NCBI RefSeq assembly: GCF_001913705.1
Contig: NZ_MKQD01000011.1
Span: 46,896-110,895, forward strand
Origin: Thalassotalea sp. PP2-459
GTDB taxonomy: Bacteria; Pseudomonadota; Gammaproteobacteria; Enterobacterales; Alteromonadaceae
Direction: 5' to 3'
Length of the DNA stretch: 64,000 bases
In this document: positions 9,570 to 18,435 of the stretch, piece by piece
Numbering within the stretch: the stretch's first letter is position 1
Layout: each line of letters starts with the position of its first letter
Notes under the pieces: model-generated
What the model was told of the DNA's origin: nothing
Seen by the model: only the letters and a program-made list of their open reading frames with translations
Database searches by the model: none
Made by a program: the position numbers and the translations under genes

Positions 9570-10151
9570 ATGATCAAATCATCGGCACGGCGTTTAGCGT
9601 TCCAACTTACCACTGAGCACAAGGAACCACTTGATCTTACTAATCATTTACCGTTTCAAATTGCGGTAGTGAGTAACCTGCTTGCGCTTAATAGAGACTG
9701 GAAAATTCGTAACTTATCTGATCTTGATCCGCGAGAAATGCGGGTATTACTTAATATTGGTTCTTACATGCCAATTAAGTCAGCCGATATTGCGTATCAA
9801 TCTCGCCTTGACTCTTATACCGTTTCCCGAGCGGTAAAAAAATTACTTTCATTAGACTTGATAGAATCGCAGCCTGATCAACATAAAAAGAATGTGAAAA
9901 ACCTTGTGTTGAATGAGCGAGGATTAACGATATACAAACATGTAACAGCGGCGATGGATGAACGTAGTAAGCAATTAGAAAGTGTATTAACGGAAGAAGA
10001 AAAAGCATCTTTTTATCAAATGTTAGCCAAAATTGAAGATAAAGCTGAACAGTTACTCGCAGAGCAAGCAAAAGAGTTGATTGCACAAGGAGAAGACGCA
10101 CCAGCAGATCAAAAAGAGCTTATAAGGTGGCGTAAGAAAAGCAAAAGCTAA
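9570..10151 (+). CDS. MarR family transcriptional regulator
   Basis: 193-aa winged-helix regulator. The DNA-binding region covers about residues 50-125 (LDPREMRVLLNIG, SYTVSRAVKKLLSLDLI). The C-terminal helix is long and charged (ERSKQLESVLTEEEK ... LLAEQAKELIA), giving a protein longer than the usual 140-150 aa. The start has AGGGGAG upstream. Cotranscription with the aldo/keto reductase suggests autoregulation of a small stress or detoxification unit, but no operator palindrome was identified. Confidence 0.85.
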   Translation: MIKSSARRLAFQLTTEHKEPLDLTNHLPFQIAVVSNLLALNRDWKIRNLSDLDPREMRVLLNIGSYMPIKSADIAYQSRLDSYTVSRAVKKLLSLDLIESQPDQHKKNVKNLVLNERGLTIYKHVTAAMDERSKQLESVLTEEEKASFYQMLAKIEDKAEQLLAEQAKELIAQGEDAPADQKELIRWRKKSKS

Positions 10152-10183
10152 ACGCTCTTTCTGTAGCAAACATTATTGTTGCG

Positions 10184-11059
10184 TTATTGAAAGCGTGAAT
10201 ACTCCCCAGAAAATACGCCTTTTTGTGCGGTTAATACTTCTTTGATATAACCTCGGCATTGATTAATCTTTGCCGAGGTTCTTAAATCTTGATGATGTAA
10301 AATCCACACGGCAAAATCTGAAAGTGGCACATCGACAGGCAGCCTCACTACCTTTTCATCTTGCACAATATCAGGTATGAAACATGGCATTCTAGCTATA
10401 CCAAAACCAGCTCTAACAGCTTGATGCATCGCATATAAGTCATCTACGCGCATGATGACTTTGGGGTTTTTAAAATATTGTGTTGTCCAAGTAGGAAGGT
10501 TCGATTCACTGCCCCATATTATTACTGGCGTATAATCATGTTGAGCCAAGTCTTCACGTTGATAAAGGCCGTGTTGAATATGGGTGATTTTAGTACCAAT
10601 AAGATAATCGGGGGGGGTTGCGGTGACACGTACTGCTAAATCAGCCTCTCTATTCGCCATATTTCGTAACCCTTTACTCACCAGTAGGTTAAAAGTAATT
10701 CCAGGGTGTTGGTCGGAAAATAATTTAAGAGGCTCAGCCATTAAAAACATAAACATGTCGTTTGGCATTGTTAAGTTAATAGTGCCTTCTAATCTGGCAT
10801 CTTGCCCTAGTAATATGCGAGCAGCTTGATGGGTTTTATCTTGTAATTGCTGAACAATTTCAAAGATAGATGCGCCAGCCTCTGTTAGTTGATAGCCATA
10901 CTGTGTGCGTTCAAATAATTTTACCCCATGCGCAACTTCCATTGCTTGTACCCTTCGCGATACCGTTGAATGATTAACGCCTAACGAAGTAGCAGCTTTG
11001 GAGTAACTTCCTGTTTCAGCAACGGCTCCAAAAAATCTAAAGTCATCCCAGTTGTGCAT
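10184..11059 (-). CDS. LysR family transcriptional regulator
   Basis: 291-aa regulator. The N-terminal helix-turn-helix (about residues 1-60; FFGAVAETGSYSKAATSLG, NHSTVSRRVQAME) is typical of LysR. The remaining two-lobed substrate-binding domain includes EADLAVRVT and the GFGIARMPCF region. It is transcribed away from the NTF2-like/tautomerase/GST cassette that starts 90 bp beyond its own start codon, the classical arrangement for a LysR protein controlling its divergent neighbour. The inducer is unknown. Confidence 0.88.
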   Translation of the reverse strand: MHNWDDFRFFGAVAETGSYSKAATSLGVNHSTVSRRVQAMEVAHGVKLFERTQYGYQLTEAGASIFEIVQQLQDKTHQAARILLGQDARLEGTINLTMPNDMFMFLMAEPLKLFSDQHPGITFNLLVSKGLRNMANREADLAVRVTATPPDYLIGTKITHIQHGLYQREDLAQHDYTPVIIWGSESNLPTWTTQYFKNPKVIMRVDDLYAMHQAVRAGFGIARMPCFIPDIVQDEKVVRLPVDVPLSDFAVWILHHQDLRTSAKINQCRGYIKEVLTAQKGVFSGEYSRFQ

Positions 11060-11149
11060 TTTTGCAAACTCAATGTGTGTTTATTGTGAATTTATCAGTA
11101 GTCTGATGTTTTGTAAACTACGCCTATTACTGAAACAGGAGATAAACAC

Positions 11150-11527
11150 ATGGATAATATCAGTGCGATAAAGCAACAAATTAACAAATATTTTGACGGG
11201 TTATATCACGCAGATGTTTCGAGATTAGCGCAAGTATTTCATCGAAATGCCCGTTATACCAGTATCACGGACGGAGCGCTCATTCATTTATCAATGCCAG
11301 AGTATTTCGCGAATGTAGAAAAACGTCAATCACCTTCAAGTAAAGAACAAGTAAGGCAAGATCGTATTCTCACTATCGACGTAGTTGGCAACCAAACCGC
11401 CTTAGCTAAAGTGCAGTGTGTTATTTCGCCTAAGTACTTCACCGATTTTTTAAGTTTTATCTACCTTGATAATCAATGGCAAATCATTAGCAAGGTATTT
11501 CATTATCAACTAACACCGTTTAAATAA
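11150..11527 (+). CDS. NTF2-like (lumazine-binding type) protein
   Basis: 125-aa protein of the SnoaL/NTF2-like cone fold, resembling the 'putative lumazine-binding' family (PF12893). Recognisable are the N-terminal helix QQINKYFDGLYHADVSRL, then the FHRNARYTSI strand and the ending WQIISKVFHY. Members include small isomerases, hydrolases and ligand binders, so the reaction cannot be told. The ribosome site AGGAGA is strong. It is the first gene of a three-gene cassette with a tautomerase and a glutathione S-transferase, opposite a LysR gene. Confidence 0.75.
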   Translation: MDNISAIKQQINKYFDGLYHADVSRLAQVFHRNARYTSITDGALIHLSMPEYFANVEKRQSPSSKEQVRQDRILTIDVVGNQTALAKVQCVISPKYFTDFLSFIYLDNQWQIISKVFHYQLTPFK

Positions 11528-11551
11528 TGTTGTAACCACAGGAGAAAGGCC

Positions 11552-11758
11552 ATGCCTTATGTAAAAATACAAGTTACCGATGAAGGGGTAACGAACAGAC
11601 AAAAACAACGTTTGATTGCACAAACGACCGCAATGTTATCTGAAGTGCTAGATAAAGAACCGGCAACTACATTTGTTGTCATTGAAGAAGTTCCATTAGA
11701 TAACTGGGGAATTTCAGGACTGCCGGTGAGCGAGTTTCGCCGCACAGCAAATAGCTAA
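11552..11758 (+). CDS. 4-oxalocrotonate tautomerase-like protein
   Basis: 68-aa protein beginning MPYVKIQVTDEGVTNRQKQ. The proline after the initiator Met would be the catalytic base of the tautomerase superfamily once Met is removed. The length and the VFVVIEEV-like strand (TTFVVIEEVPLDNWG) and the NWGISG motif are typical of small 4-OT homologues that assemble as hexamers. Start set by AGGAGA 8 nt upstream. It sits 24 bp after the NTF2-like gene and 22 bp before the GST gene. The substrate is unknown. Confidence 0.85.
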   Translation: MPYVKIQVTDEGVTNRQKQRLIAQTTAMLSEVLDKEPATTFVVIEEVPLDNWGISGLPVSEFRRTANS

Positions 11759-11780
11759 TTTACTCTAATAGGAGATAACT

Positions 11781-12398
11781 ATGTATACACTTGTTACGTT
11801 ACCAGGGACCTGCTCAACAGGCATTCATGTACTATTAAATATATTGGATATTAAGGCTGAAGTTGTTCACCGAGATAAGGTACCTAACTACCAACAGATA
11901 GTACCTACAAATCAAGTGCCGGCATTAATCAATGGCGATCTTGTGCTAACCGAAGGTTCAGCGATTGTTTTGTACTTACTTGATAAACATCAAATAACCT
12001 TTACTAGTGAGCAAGAAAAAAATACGTTTAATCAATGGTTAATGTTTAATTACGCCACGTTACATCCTGCTTATAGTAAACTCTTTACTACAGCTTCTGT
12101 AATGACGGATAGTGAAGAAAAAACAGTGTATTTAAGACAGCTTGCTGAAAATGTTGCTAGACTTTGGCAGATTATTGATAACAGGTTGGCACAACAGCAA
12201 TATCTTACTGGTAATTCTGTAACTGTTATAGATTATCTATTAGCGATTTATGCTAATTGGGGTAATTATTTCCCAGAGTTAACTATCCCTTTAGGTGATA
12301 ATGTAAAGAATTTAGTTGCTGATTTAACTCAGCATAAAGTTTTTGTTGACGCTTTTGAGCAGGAAGGCGCAAGCTTTAACTTACCTAAAGGTGCATAA
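11781..12398 (+). CDS. Glutathione S-transferase family protein
   Basis: 205-aa GST. The N-terminal thioredoxin-like half (about 1-75) contains the family cis-proline and the glutathione-gamma-glutamyl binding motif (NQVPALINGDLVLTEGSAI). The C-terminal helical half (about 85-200) has TVIDYLLAIYANWG. Near the N-terminus TLPGTCSTG provides Cys/Ser candidates for glutathione activation, as in beta-class enzymes. It is the last gene of the LysR-linked cassette. The likely role is conjugation or isomerisation of an electrophile made or handled by the two upstream proteins (inference). Confidence 0.88.
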   Translation: MYTLVTLPGTCSTGIHVLLNILDIKAEVVHRDKVPNYQQIVPTNQVPALINGDLVLTEGSAIVLYLLDKHQITFTSEQEKNTFNQWLMFNYATLHPAYSKLFTTASVMTDSEEKTVYLRQLAENVARLWQIIDNRLAQQQYLTGNSVTVIDYLLAIYANWGNYFPELTIPLGDNVKNLVADLTQHKVFVDAFEQEGASFNLPKGA

Positions 12399-12400
12399 TG

Positions 12401-12436
12401 TATTGACCTTGTAAGTAAATTCTTGCAAGGTCAATA
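12401..12436. terminator. Hairpin between convergent GST and MFS genes
   Basis: A 15-bp stem (one G-T pair) with a 6-nt loop fills the space between the stop codons of the GST gene and the convergent MFS gene. There is no T run on either side, so termination is inferred from position and stem strength. Confidence 0.5.
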
Positions 12437-12440
12437 AACG

Positions 12441-13682
12441 TTAAAGTGCTTTTTGACGGTAATATTTAATGCTTAATAGCAGTAAAATAACGATAAACGG
12501 CAAACTTGATGTAACAACTCCAGCCCAACCAAATTGGTATAGTACGACTCCGGCTAACAACGATGCGCTTGCTTGACAGCCAAAAATAACAAAATCATTG
12601 AATGCTTGTACCTTATGTTTTTCATCTTCATGATAACTTCTAGGAAGCAATGACGTTCCGGTAAGGAATAAAAAGTTCCAACCAACGCCTAACAATAATA
12701 AAGCCCACCAATAGTGAATAACTTGCATGCCAGAATAAGCGATAACTGCAACCACCGCATATAACAAGGTACCAATAAGCATCAGGTGTTTTAAGCCTAT
12801 TTTCTTCACTAACCAACCCGTAAATAATGACGGAACAAACATGGCAGCAATGTGTGATTGGATAACCCATTTGGTATCAAGCAACGAATGGCCATGCATA
12901 TGATGCATACTTATGGGAGTGGCAGTCATTAAATAACTCATCAACGCAAAACCAATGGCAGCACTGAGCATTGCAATAATAAATATAGGTTGCTTGATAA
13001 TGTCTTTCATCGCACGACCACTTCTTTTACCTGTATTAATAATGGGTTTTGCACCATCAAACTGTGTAAATATTATCATTGCTATCACTAATAATACGGC
13101 AATAAAAGCAAAGGACCCCGTATAGCCGTGTGGTGATGAAATCCAGTCTTTGGCTGTTACTGCAATTTCAGGGCCTAAGAATGCTGAAAATATACCACTG
13201 AGCATCAGTACTGATAACATGGAAGGAACATCTTCTTGATTTTTAGTACTTTCAATCGCAGCAAAACGTAGTTGCTGCACAAAAGCAGCGCAAAAGCCTA
13301 GTGACAGAGCGGCAAGGCTAAATAATGTAAAACTTGCTATTTGGGTGGCGATCATCGCCAAGGTGCAACCGATTAAACCTAGAGAAAAACCAAAGAGTGT
13401 TGCCGTTTTTCGTCCAAGCTTTTTAGCTAACATTGCCGCTGGTATCGCAGCTGTTGCGACACCTACTATCATTAACGTGATAGGTAAGGTGGCTAGTGAT
13501 TTATCTGTCGTTAACTCAGATGATAAAATGCCGCCAATAAAAACGATCACGGGTGATGAAGCCATGACTAATGGCTGAATAATGAAAAGTAGGAAAATAT
13601 TGTGTGGAAGTGTTAACCATTTTTTCAAGATAAATGCGGTGGTGATTAACAACACAAGCGTAATAACTACATTAGATAACAT
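12441..13682 (-). CDS. MFS transporter
   Basis: 413-aa protein with 12 predicted membrane segments. The loop between segments 2 and 3 carries the MFS motif A variant AKKLGRKTATLFG, and a matching motif appears in the second half (GWLVKKIGLKHLM). A short cytosolic loop (about residues 205-235, GKRSGRAMKD) divides the two halves. It resembles drug/metabolite efflux permeases of the major facilitator superfamily; no substrate can be assigned. It faces the GST gene tail to tail and is about 200 bp from recR. Confidence 0.85.
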   Translation of the reverse strand: MLSNVVITLVLLITTAFILKKWLTLPHNIFLLFIIQPLVMASSPVIVFIGGILSSELTTDKSLATLPITLMIVGVATAAIPAAMLAKKLGRKTATLFGFSLGLIGCTLAMIATQIASFTLFSLAALSLGFCAAFVQQLRFAAIESTKNQEDVPSMLSVLMLSGIFSAFLGPEIAVTAKDWISSPHGYTGSFAFIAVLLVIAMIIFTQFDGAKPIINTGKRSGRAMKDIIKQPIFIIAMLSAAIGFALMSYLMTATPISMHHMHGHSLLDTKWVIQSHIAAMFVPSLFTGWLVKKIGLKHLMLIGTLLYAVVAVIAYSGMQVIHYWWALLLLGVGWNFLFLTGTSLLPRSYHEDEKHKVQAFNDFVIFGCQASASLLAGVVLYQFGWAGVVTSSLPFIVILLLLSIKYYRQKAL

Positions 13683-13880
13683 AAAAAATCTCTGGGTTTA
13701 TAAGCGTTTAATAGGATCAAAAGACAAACGCATAGCAAGCTAAATCTCTGTTTAGGGCGAATGATTTTATCGTTGATATTAAGGTAAATTCTTATCAGTA
13801 GATAGAAAAATATCATATATAATTTTAACTTTTCTTGCTGAGTGGTTAGACTAGCGAAAATTGCTTTTCGTTAACTGTGT

Positions 13881-14483
13881 ATGAAATTTAGTCCTTTGGT
13901 ACAAGAATTAATAACCGCATTGAAATATTTACCAGGTGTAGGTGCAAAGTCTGCTCAACGTATGGCGTTTCAACTACTTGAACGCAATAGAGTAGGCGGT
14001 AAGAAATTAGCCGATGTATTGCACCAAGCAATGGAGCATGTACAACATTGCCAACAATGCCGGAATTTTACCGAGCAAAATATTTGCGATATATGTGCGA
14101 GTTCAAAACGACAAGATCGTGGTCAATTATGTGTAGTAGAGTCGCCCGCAGATGTTATTGCTATTGAACAAACGGGTGAATTTAACGGGGTTTATTTTAT
14201 TTTAATGGGCCATTTATCGCCACTTGATGGAATTGGCCCAGAAGATCTAAAACTCGAGGTATTAGAAACACAACTAGCGACACAGCAATACAATGAATTA
14301 ATTCTCGCGACAAACCCCACTGTTGAAGGTGAAGCGACTGCGCATTATGTTGCTGAGTTAGCCAGAAAATATCAAGTAAGTATTTCGCGTATTGCGCATG
14401 GTGTTCCTGTTGGTGGCGAATTAGAGTACGTTGATGGAAATACATTATCGCACGCATTTTCAGGTCGTAAAAATTACCAATAG
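13881..14483 (+). CDS. recR: Recombination mediator RecR
   Basis: 200-aa protein with the RecR domain order: helix-hairpin-helix ([13 protein letters not shown], about residues 17-30), a four-cysteine zinc finger (CQQC...CDIC, about 57-72), a Toprim domain ([29 protein letters not shown]) and a C-terminal Walker-B-like segment ([21 protein letters not shown]). It acts with RecO/RecF to load RecA at gaps. In most gammaproteobacteria it follows dnaX-ybaB; here those genes are missing upstream, although htpG and adk still follow. No good ribosome site is visible. Confidence 0.96.
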   Translation: MKFSPLVQELITALKYLPGVGAKSAQRMAFQLLERNRVGGKKLADVLHQAMEHVQHCQQCRNFTEQNICDICASSKRQDRGQLCVVESPADVIAIEQTGEFNGVYFILMGHLSPLDGIGPEDLKLEVLETQLATQQYNELILATNPTVEGEATAHYVAELARKYQVSISRIAHGVPVGGELEYVDGNTLSHAFSGRKNYQ

Positions 14484-14518
14484 CAAGGTGCTAGTTGTAC
14501 CGAAAGCATGGTTAATCG

Positions 14519-14899
14519 TTATTCTGCTAACCATGCTAACGCTTTAGCTGGATCAGTAAAGTGCTTAACTTCTCCTGTTACAAACCAATTGCTCAATTTA
14601 GAAACCGACTCTAGCCAGTCTTTATCACCATAAATAGCTACTTTTCTAAATTCGTTGTTGTGCTTTAAACCAAAAACTAAATCATCCCAAGCAGCTCGTA
14701 CCTCCCACCCTTCAAATGCTGACGCATCAATAAAAGCGTCGATGTTCGGTGAAACAACTTTGGCGAGTGCTGATTCAACAATGGGAATAATGGCTTGGTA
14801 GTCTTCATGGGTTAATTTTCCTGTGAGTTTTAATGAAATAAAGAAGTCATTGTTCGTGCGTTCAAGCCCTATTGTCATGCCGTTTGAAAGTGATGTCAT
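14519..14899 (-). CDS. SpoIIAA-like (STAS/CRAL-TRIO-type) protein
   Basis: 126-aa soluble protein of the SpoIIAA-like family (PF11964). Features include LTGKLTHEDYQAIIP near the start, a central FIDASAFEGWEVRAAWDDL and an end with FTDPAKALAWL. In E. coli-like relatives these small proteins have no assigned role. It is transcribed towards recR, whose 3' end lies 35 bp away. Confidence 0.8.
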   Translation of the reverse strand: MTSLSNGMTIGLERTNNDFFISLKLTGKLTHEDYQAIIPIVESALAKVVSPNIDAFIDASAFEGWEVRAAWDDLVFGLKHNNEFRKVAIYGDKDWLESVSKLSNWFVTGEVKHFTDPAKALAWLAE

Positions 14900-15141
14900 G
14901 ATACCTACCTTTCTGTTAATTGTTGAAAATATTAACGCTTACTTTGAGTGTAACACTAAATCGACAACCTGCTAAAAAGAGTGAAAACTTAGTAAAGTCG
15001 CTGAGGATAATTGGTTTTATCTTTCAGAGTGTACTGGCTTTGTTTTTTATCTTTAACGATAAAGCTACCGCTTATCGTGCCATGATATTGTGGGTAGTAA
15101 TGGTTCATTGATAAATAAATTTTCTGAATATATTTTTTGTG

Positions 15142-15169
15142 CTTGATTTTATTTTCGCTATCCCCATAT
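15142..15169 (+). promoter_or_regulatory. Sigma-32 (heat-shock) promoter of htpG
   Basis: CTTGAT (15142-15147), 14 nt, then CCCCATAT (15162-15169). This fits the RpoH consensus CTTGAA-N13-15-CCCCATNT with one mismatch and sits about 70 bp before the htpG start codon, as expected for a heat-shock gene. The rest of the 14900-15236 gap holds nothing else that I can support. Confidence 0.85.
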
Positions 15170-15236
15170 CTGCTCTATCAAGAGGCGTTGTCCTCATTAA
15201 CACCAATAACAGATAGTAAGATAGGAGATAGCTCGA

Positions 15237-17198
15237 ATGTCTGATGCAGGTCAACCAGAAGTTCATGGCTTTCAAACTGAAGTAAAACAACTTCTTCAAT
15301 TAATGATTCATTCTTTGTATTCAAACAAAGAGATTTTTTTGCGTGAATTAGTATCAAATGCGGCAGATGCTTCCGATAAGCTTAGATTTGAAGCATTAAA
15401 AAATGCTGATTTATATGAAGGTGATGGCGATTTACGCGTTCGCGTAAGTGCTGATAAAGAGAATAATACGGTTACTATTTCAGATAACGGTATTGGTATG
15501 ACTCAAGAGCAAGTCATTGAGCATTTAGGGACAATTGCAAAATCAGGCACCGCTGAATTCTTTTCTAAACTGTCTGGTGACCAAGCTTCTGATTCACAAT
15601 TAATCGGTCAGTTTGGTGTTGGTTTTTATTCAGCTTTTATTGTTGCTGACAAAGTAACCGTTCGTTCAAGAGCAGCTGGTGCTAATGCTGATGAAGCTGT
15701 TGAATGGCAAAGTGAAGGCGAAGGCCAGTTTACGACGCGTCAAATTGAAAAATCGAATCGTGGTACCGATATCATTCTTCATTTAAAAGAAGATGAAAAA
15801 GAGTTTTTAGATGACTGGCGCTTACGTTCAATTGTGACAAAGTATTCAGATCACATCTCAATCTCTGTTGAAATGCTAACACCAGAAGTACCTGCTGTTG
15901 AGGCGCAAGATGAAGTAAAAGATGATGAAGGTAATGTGGTAACGCCGGCGGTTGAAGCTAAAGATGCGGTTCCAGCGAAATGGGAAGCGGTTAATAAAGC
16001 AACAGCACTTTGGACACGTGAAAAAGCAGACGTTACCGAAGAAGAGTACAAAGAGTTCTACAAGCATGTGTCGCATGATTTTGCCGATCCATTACTTTGG
16101 GAACACAGTAAAGTAGAGGGTAATACTGAATATACCTCGTTACTTTACATCCCAAGTAAAGCCCCGTTCGATATGTATAACCGCGAAAAACAACACGGTT
16201 TGAAACTCTATGTTCAACGTGTTTTTATTATGGACGATGCAGAGCAATTCATGCCAACGTATCTTCGTTTTGTGAAGGGTTTACTTGATTCGAACGATTT
16301 ACCGTTAAATGTATCTCGTGAAATCTTACAAGATAACAAAGTAACACAAGCGATCCGTAAAGGTTGTACTAAGCGTGTGTTAAAAATGTTAGAGAAGTTC
16401 GGTAAAAAAGATAAAGAACAATATCAAGCTTTTTGGAATGAGTTCGGTCAAGTATTAAAAGAAGGCCCAGCAGAGGACATGGGCAACAAAGAGGCTATCG
16501 CTAAGTTGTTGCGTTTCGCGTCAACACATGAAGATTCTTCAGTACAAAATGTGTCTTTACCAGAATACATTGAACGTATGAAAGAAGGCCAAGACAAGAT
16601 TTACTATGTTGTTGCAGACAGTTTTGAAGCGGCGAAAAATAGCCCGCATTTAGAAGTGTTCCGTAAAAAAGGTATTGAAGTGTTATTGCTTTCTGATCGT
16701 ATCGATGAGTGGTTAGTGAGTCATTTAACCGAGTTTGATGAAAAGCAATTGCAATCCGTTGCTCGCGGTGGTGTTGATTTAAGTGATTTAGACGATGAAG
16801 AATCTAAAGAACAACAAGAAAAGCTTGAAAAAGAGTTTGACTCTGTGGTTAAGCGCATGCAAGAAGCGCTAGGCGATAAAGTTAAAGAAGTGAAAATTTC
16901 TAATCGCTTGACAGATTCTCCTGCGGTTATCGTGACGGCTGAAGATGACATGAGTATTCAGATGCAGAAATTGATGGCGCAAGTTGGTCAAGAAGTGCCC
17001 GATGTAAAACCAATTTTTGAAATTAATGCTGAACATGATCTCGTGAAGCATGTGGCTGATGAAGCAGACGATGATAAATTTAACCAATGGGTTGATGTAT
17101 TATTTGAACAAGCAACATTAGCTGAACGTGGTAACTTAAAAGATCCTGCATCATTTGTTACTAAGTTGAATAAATTGATGATGAGTTTAACCAAATAA
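15237..17198 (+). CDS. htpG: Hsp90 chaperone HtpG
   Basis: 653-aa Hsp90. The N-terminal GHKL ATPase domain shows [15 protein letters not shown], the DNGIGM Mg/ATP motif and [11 protein letters not shown]. The middle domain has [13 protein letters not shown] and [11 protein letters not shown]; the C-terminal dimerisation domain follows. It is about 29 aa longer than E. coli HtpG. Much of the excess is an acidic insertion near residues 215-245 containing two similar segments (PAVEAQDEV and PAVEAKDAV), just before the ALWTR element of the middle domain. Strong GGAG-like ribosome site; preceded by a sigma-32 promoter and followed by a strong terminator, so a single-gene unit. Confidence 0.97.
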   Translation: MSDAGQPEVHGFQTEVKQLLQLMIHSLYSNKEIFLRELVSNAADASDKLRFEALKNADLYEGDGDLRVRVSADKENNTVTISDNGIGMTQEQVIEHLGTIAKSGTAEFFSKLSGDQASDSQLIGQFGVGFYSAFIVADKVTVRSRAAGANADEAVEWQSEGEGQFTTRQIEKSNRGTDIILHLKEDEKEFLDDWRLRSIVTKYSDHISISVEMLTPEVPAVEAQDEVKDDEGNVVTPAVEAKDAVPAKWEAVNKATALWTREKADVTEEEYKEFYKHVSHDFADPLLWEHSKVEGNTEYTSLLYIPSKAPFDMYNREKQHGLKLYVQRVFIMDDAEQFMPTYLRFVKGLLDSNDLPLNVSREILQDNKVTQAIRKGCTKRVLKMLEKFGKKDKEQYQAFWNEFGQVLKEGPAEDMGNKEAIAKLLRFASTHEDSSVQNVSLPEYIERMKEGQDKIYYVVADSFEAAKNSPHLEVFRKKGIEVLLLSDRIDEWLVSHLTEFDEKQLQSVARGGVDLSDLDDEESKEQQEKLEKEFDSVVKRMQEALGDKVKEVKISNRLTDSPAVIVTAEDDMSIQMQKLMAQVGQEVPDVKPIFEINAEHDLVKHVADEADDDKFNQWVDVLFEQATLAERGNLKDPASFVTKLNKLMMSLTK

Positions 17199-17242
17199 CG
17201 GTTGTTCATTAATAACAGTGATTATTTGATACTTGTTTTACT

Positions 17243-17266
17243 AAAGCGCCGAAAGGCGCTTTTTTT
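17243..17266 (+). terminator. Rho-independent terminator after htpG
   Basis: Stem aaagcgcc / ggcgcttt closed by a GAAA tetraloop and followed by a T run. It lies 45 bp after the htpG stop. Confidence 0.92.
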
Positions 17267-17430
17267 GTGCATGGTCGTTGCTTCGACAGGCAGGGTTCAT
17301 TGTTGAGCTACACTTAACGATCATGTTGAAAACTACATTCTTTAACTTGCGATGAAAAGCTGACAAAGCTTATCTACATTCATTTATTCAATCCATCAGT
17401 TTACTTTCAACAATAAAACAAATAAAAATA

Positions 17431-17465
17431 TTGCAAACGCAAATAACAATGATTATCATTTATCT
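17431..17465 (+). promoter_or_regulatory. Sigma-70-type promoter overlapped by a Fur box
   Basis: TTGCAA (17431-17436), 17 nt, TATCAT (17454-17459) form a good promoter for the operon at 17666-19638. The same bases, read on the minus strand, contain the 12-base Fur core ATGATAATCATT, and TAACAATGATTATCA (17444-17458) matches the 15-bp Fur consensus at 12 of 14 informative positions. Iron-loaded Fur bound here would cover the -10 element. A leader of about 200 nt separates it from the first gene; I saw no known riboswitch pattern in it. Confidence 0.7.
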
Positions 17466-17665
17466 AAATTGGTTTCATCTATTTGTACGGTTTGATTATG
17501 GGTTTTTTACTTACGCTAACAGCCATACACTGTTGTTCAGCAGTAAGGGGTTATAAATCATTTAAACGTCATGTTTTTATGTTGAATCGCAGAGTGATGC
17601 AAATCTGTACTAAATAGTATGTTGAACAAAGCCCGTTTATATTGTTAAAAAAAGAAGGAGTTACA

Positions 17666-18100
17666 ATGCAGCATGAGCAATGGCAAGCATTATTAAACAA
17701 TGGTAATGAATGCTTTTACGATAGACGTTGGTTACAAGCTGAATTTTATTACAAAGAAGCGTATGAGTTGTTGGCGGATAATTATCAAAATAATCCGTAT
17801 GAAACCGATATTTTATTAGCATGGATCTGCACATGCCATAACCTTTCTGCACTTTTTGAAGTACAGGGTGACCTTGACGTGTCACTTCGATACTTATTAG
17901 TTCCCCATGAATATTTGCAAGCATTATCTGATGATAGTGTACGTGATGAAGATGTGAAGCTCATTGCTATAAAGGCACTTAATATTACCTTACAACGGCT
18001 ATTATCTTTTTCAAAAAAATATCCTATTTGCGAAGACTGTGTAAACAAGTTAAAGGCGTTAAAAGTGCGCTTAGCTCAGAACGAAGAAGTGTTGCATTAA
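17666..18100 (+). CDS. DUF2753-like TPR-type protein
   Basis: 144-aa soluble helical protein. Helix pairs around residues 4-35 (NGNECFYDRRWLQAEFYYKEA) and 50-80 (CTCHNLSALFEVQGD) look like TPR motifs, and the C-terminus has a CEDC pair. From memory it resembles DUF2753, a small family in Vibrio and Alteromonadales without known function. The longer reading frame starts at 17642, but AAGGAG at 17655-17660 points to the ATG at 17666. It is the first gene of a Fur-box-headed operon with an S26-type protease (13 nt on) and a putative Mn exporter. Confidence 0.7.
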   Translation: MQHEQWQALLNNGNECFYDRRWLQAEFYYKEAYELLADNYQNNPYETDILLAWICTCHNLSALFEVQGDLDVSLRYLLVPHEYLQALSDDSVRDEDVKLIAIKALNITLQRLLSFSKKYPICEDCVNKLKALKVRLAQNEEVLH

Positions 18101-18113
18101 AAGAGGAGTAACG

Positions 18114-18413
18114 ATGCTTGGCTTAAAATTTTGGAAAGTAAAAGGCCACAGTATGGCACCACTATTTCCTCAAAATAGTGCCGTATTGGTGTGTAATTGG
18201 TTAAATTTTTTGCCAATAAAAGAAGGGCACCGAGTACTGATAAAGCATAGACGATTTGGCATAGTGGTAAAAACTGTTGCAGTGGTTGATAGAAGTGGCT
18301 TTATTTGGGGGAAAGGAGAAAATGAAAAGAGTGAAACAATAGAAGAATTAGGGCCAATTAATAAAGAGCAAGTCATTGGTCGCATTATTTATGTTAATAA
18401 AGTGGCAATGTAA
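18114..18413 (+). CDS. S24/S26 family peptidase, Ni-SOD maturation protease (SodX)-like
   Basis: 99-aa protein without a membrane anchor. VKGHSMAPLFP places the nucleophile at S13, and VVKTV places the general-base lysine at K53. The later GENEKSETIEELGP and VIGRIIYV correspond to the GDN...S and 'GRV' boxes of signal-peptidase-like enzymes. Small cytosolic members of this type remove the leader of nickel superoxide dismutase (SodX, usually next to sodN). No sodN is seen in this window, so either sodN is elsewhere or the protease has another substrate. AGGAG ribosome site. Confidence 0.75.
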   Translation: MLGLKFWKVKGHSMAPLFPQNSAVLVCNWLNFLPIKEGHRVLIKHRRFGIVVKTVAVVDRSGFIWGKGENEKSETIEELGPINKEQVIGRIIYVNKVAM

Positions 18414-18435
18414 TCCCTATAAGGGATGATTATTC

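Noticed and set aside
14505..14537. 10-bp inverted repeat (agcatggtta / taaccatgct) between recR and the SpoIIAA-like gene as a terminator
   Set aside because: The stem overlaps the coding end of the minus-strand gene, the loop is 13 nt and no T run follows; function cannot be claimed.
14920..15111. 63-aa plus-strand frame with a hydrophobic segment before htpG
   Set aside because: TTG start, no ribosome site, no recognisable family; lies just upstream of the sigma-32 promoter. Probably chance in AT-rich DNA.
17498..17617. 39-codon frame in the leader of the Fur-controlled operon as a gene
   Set aside because: No usable ribosome site and no known family; kept only as a weak finding.
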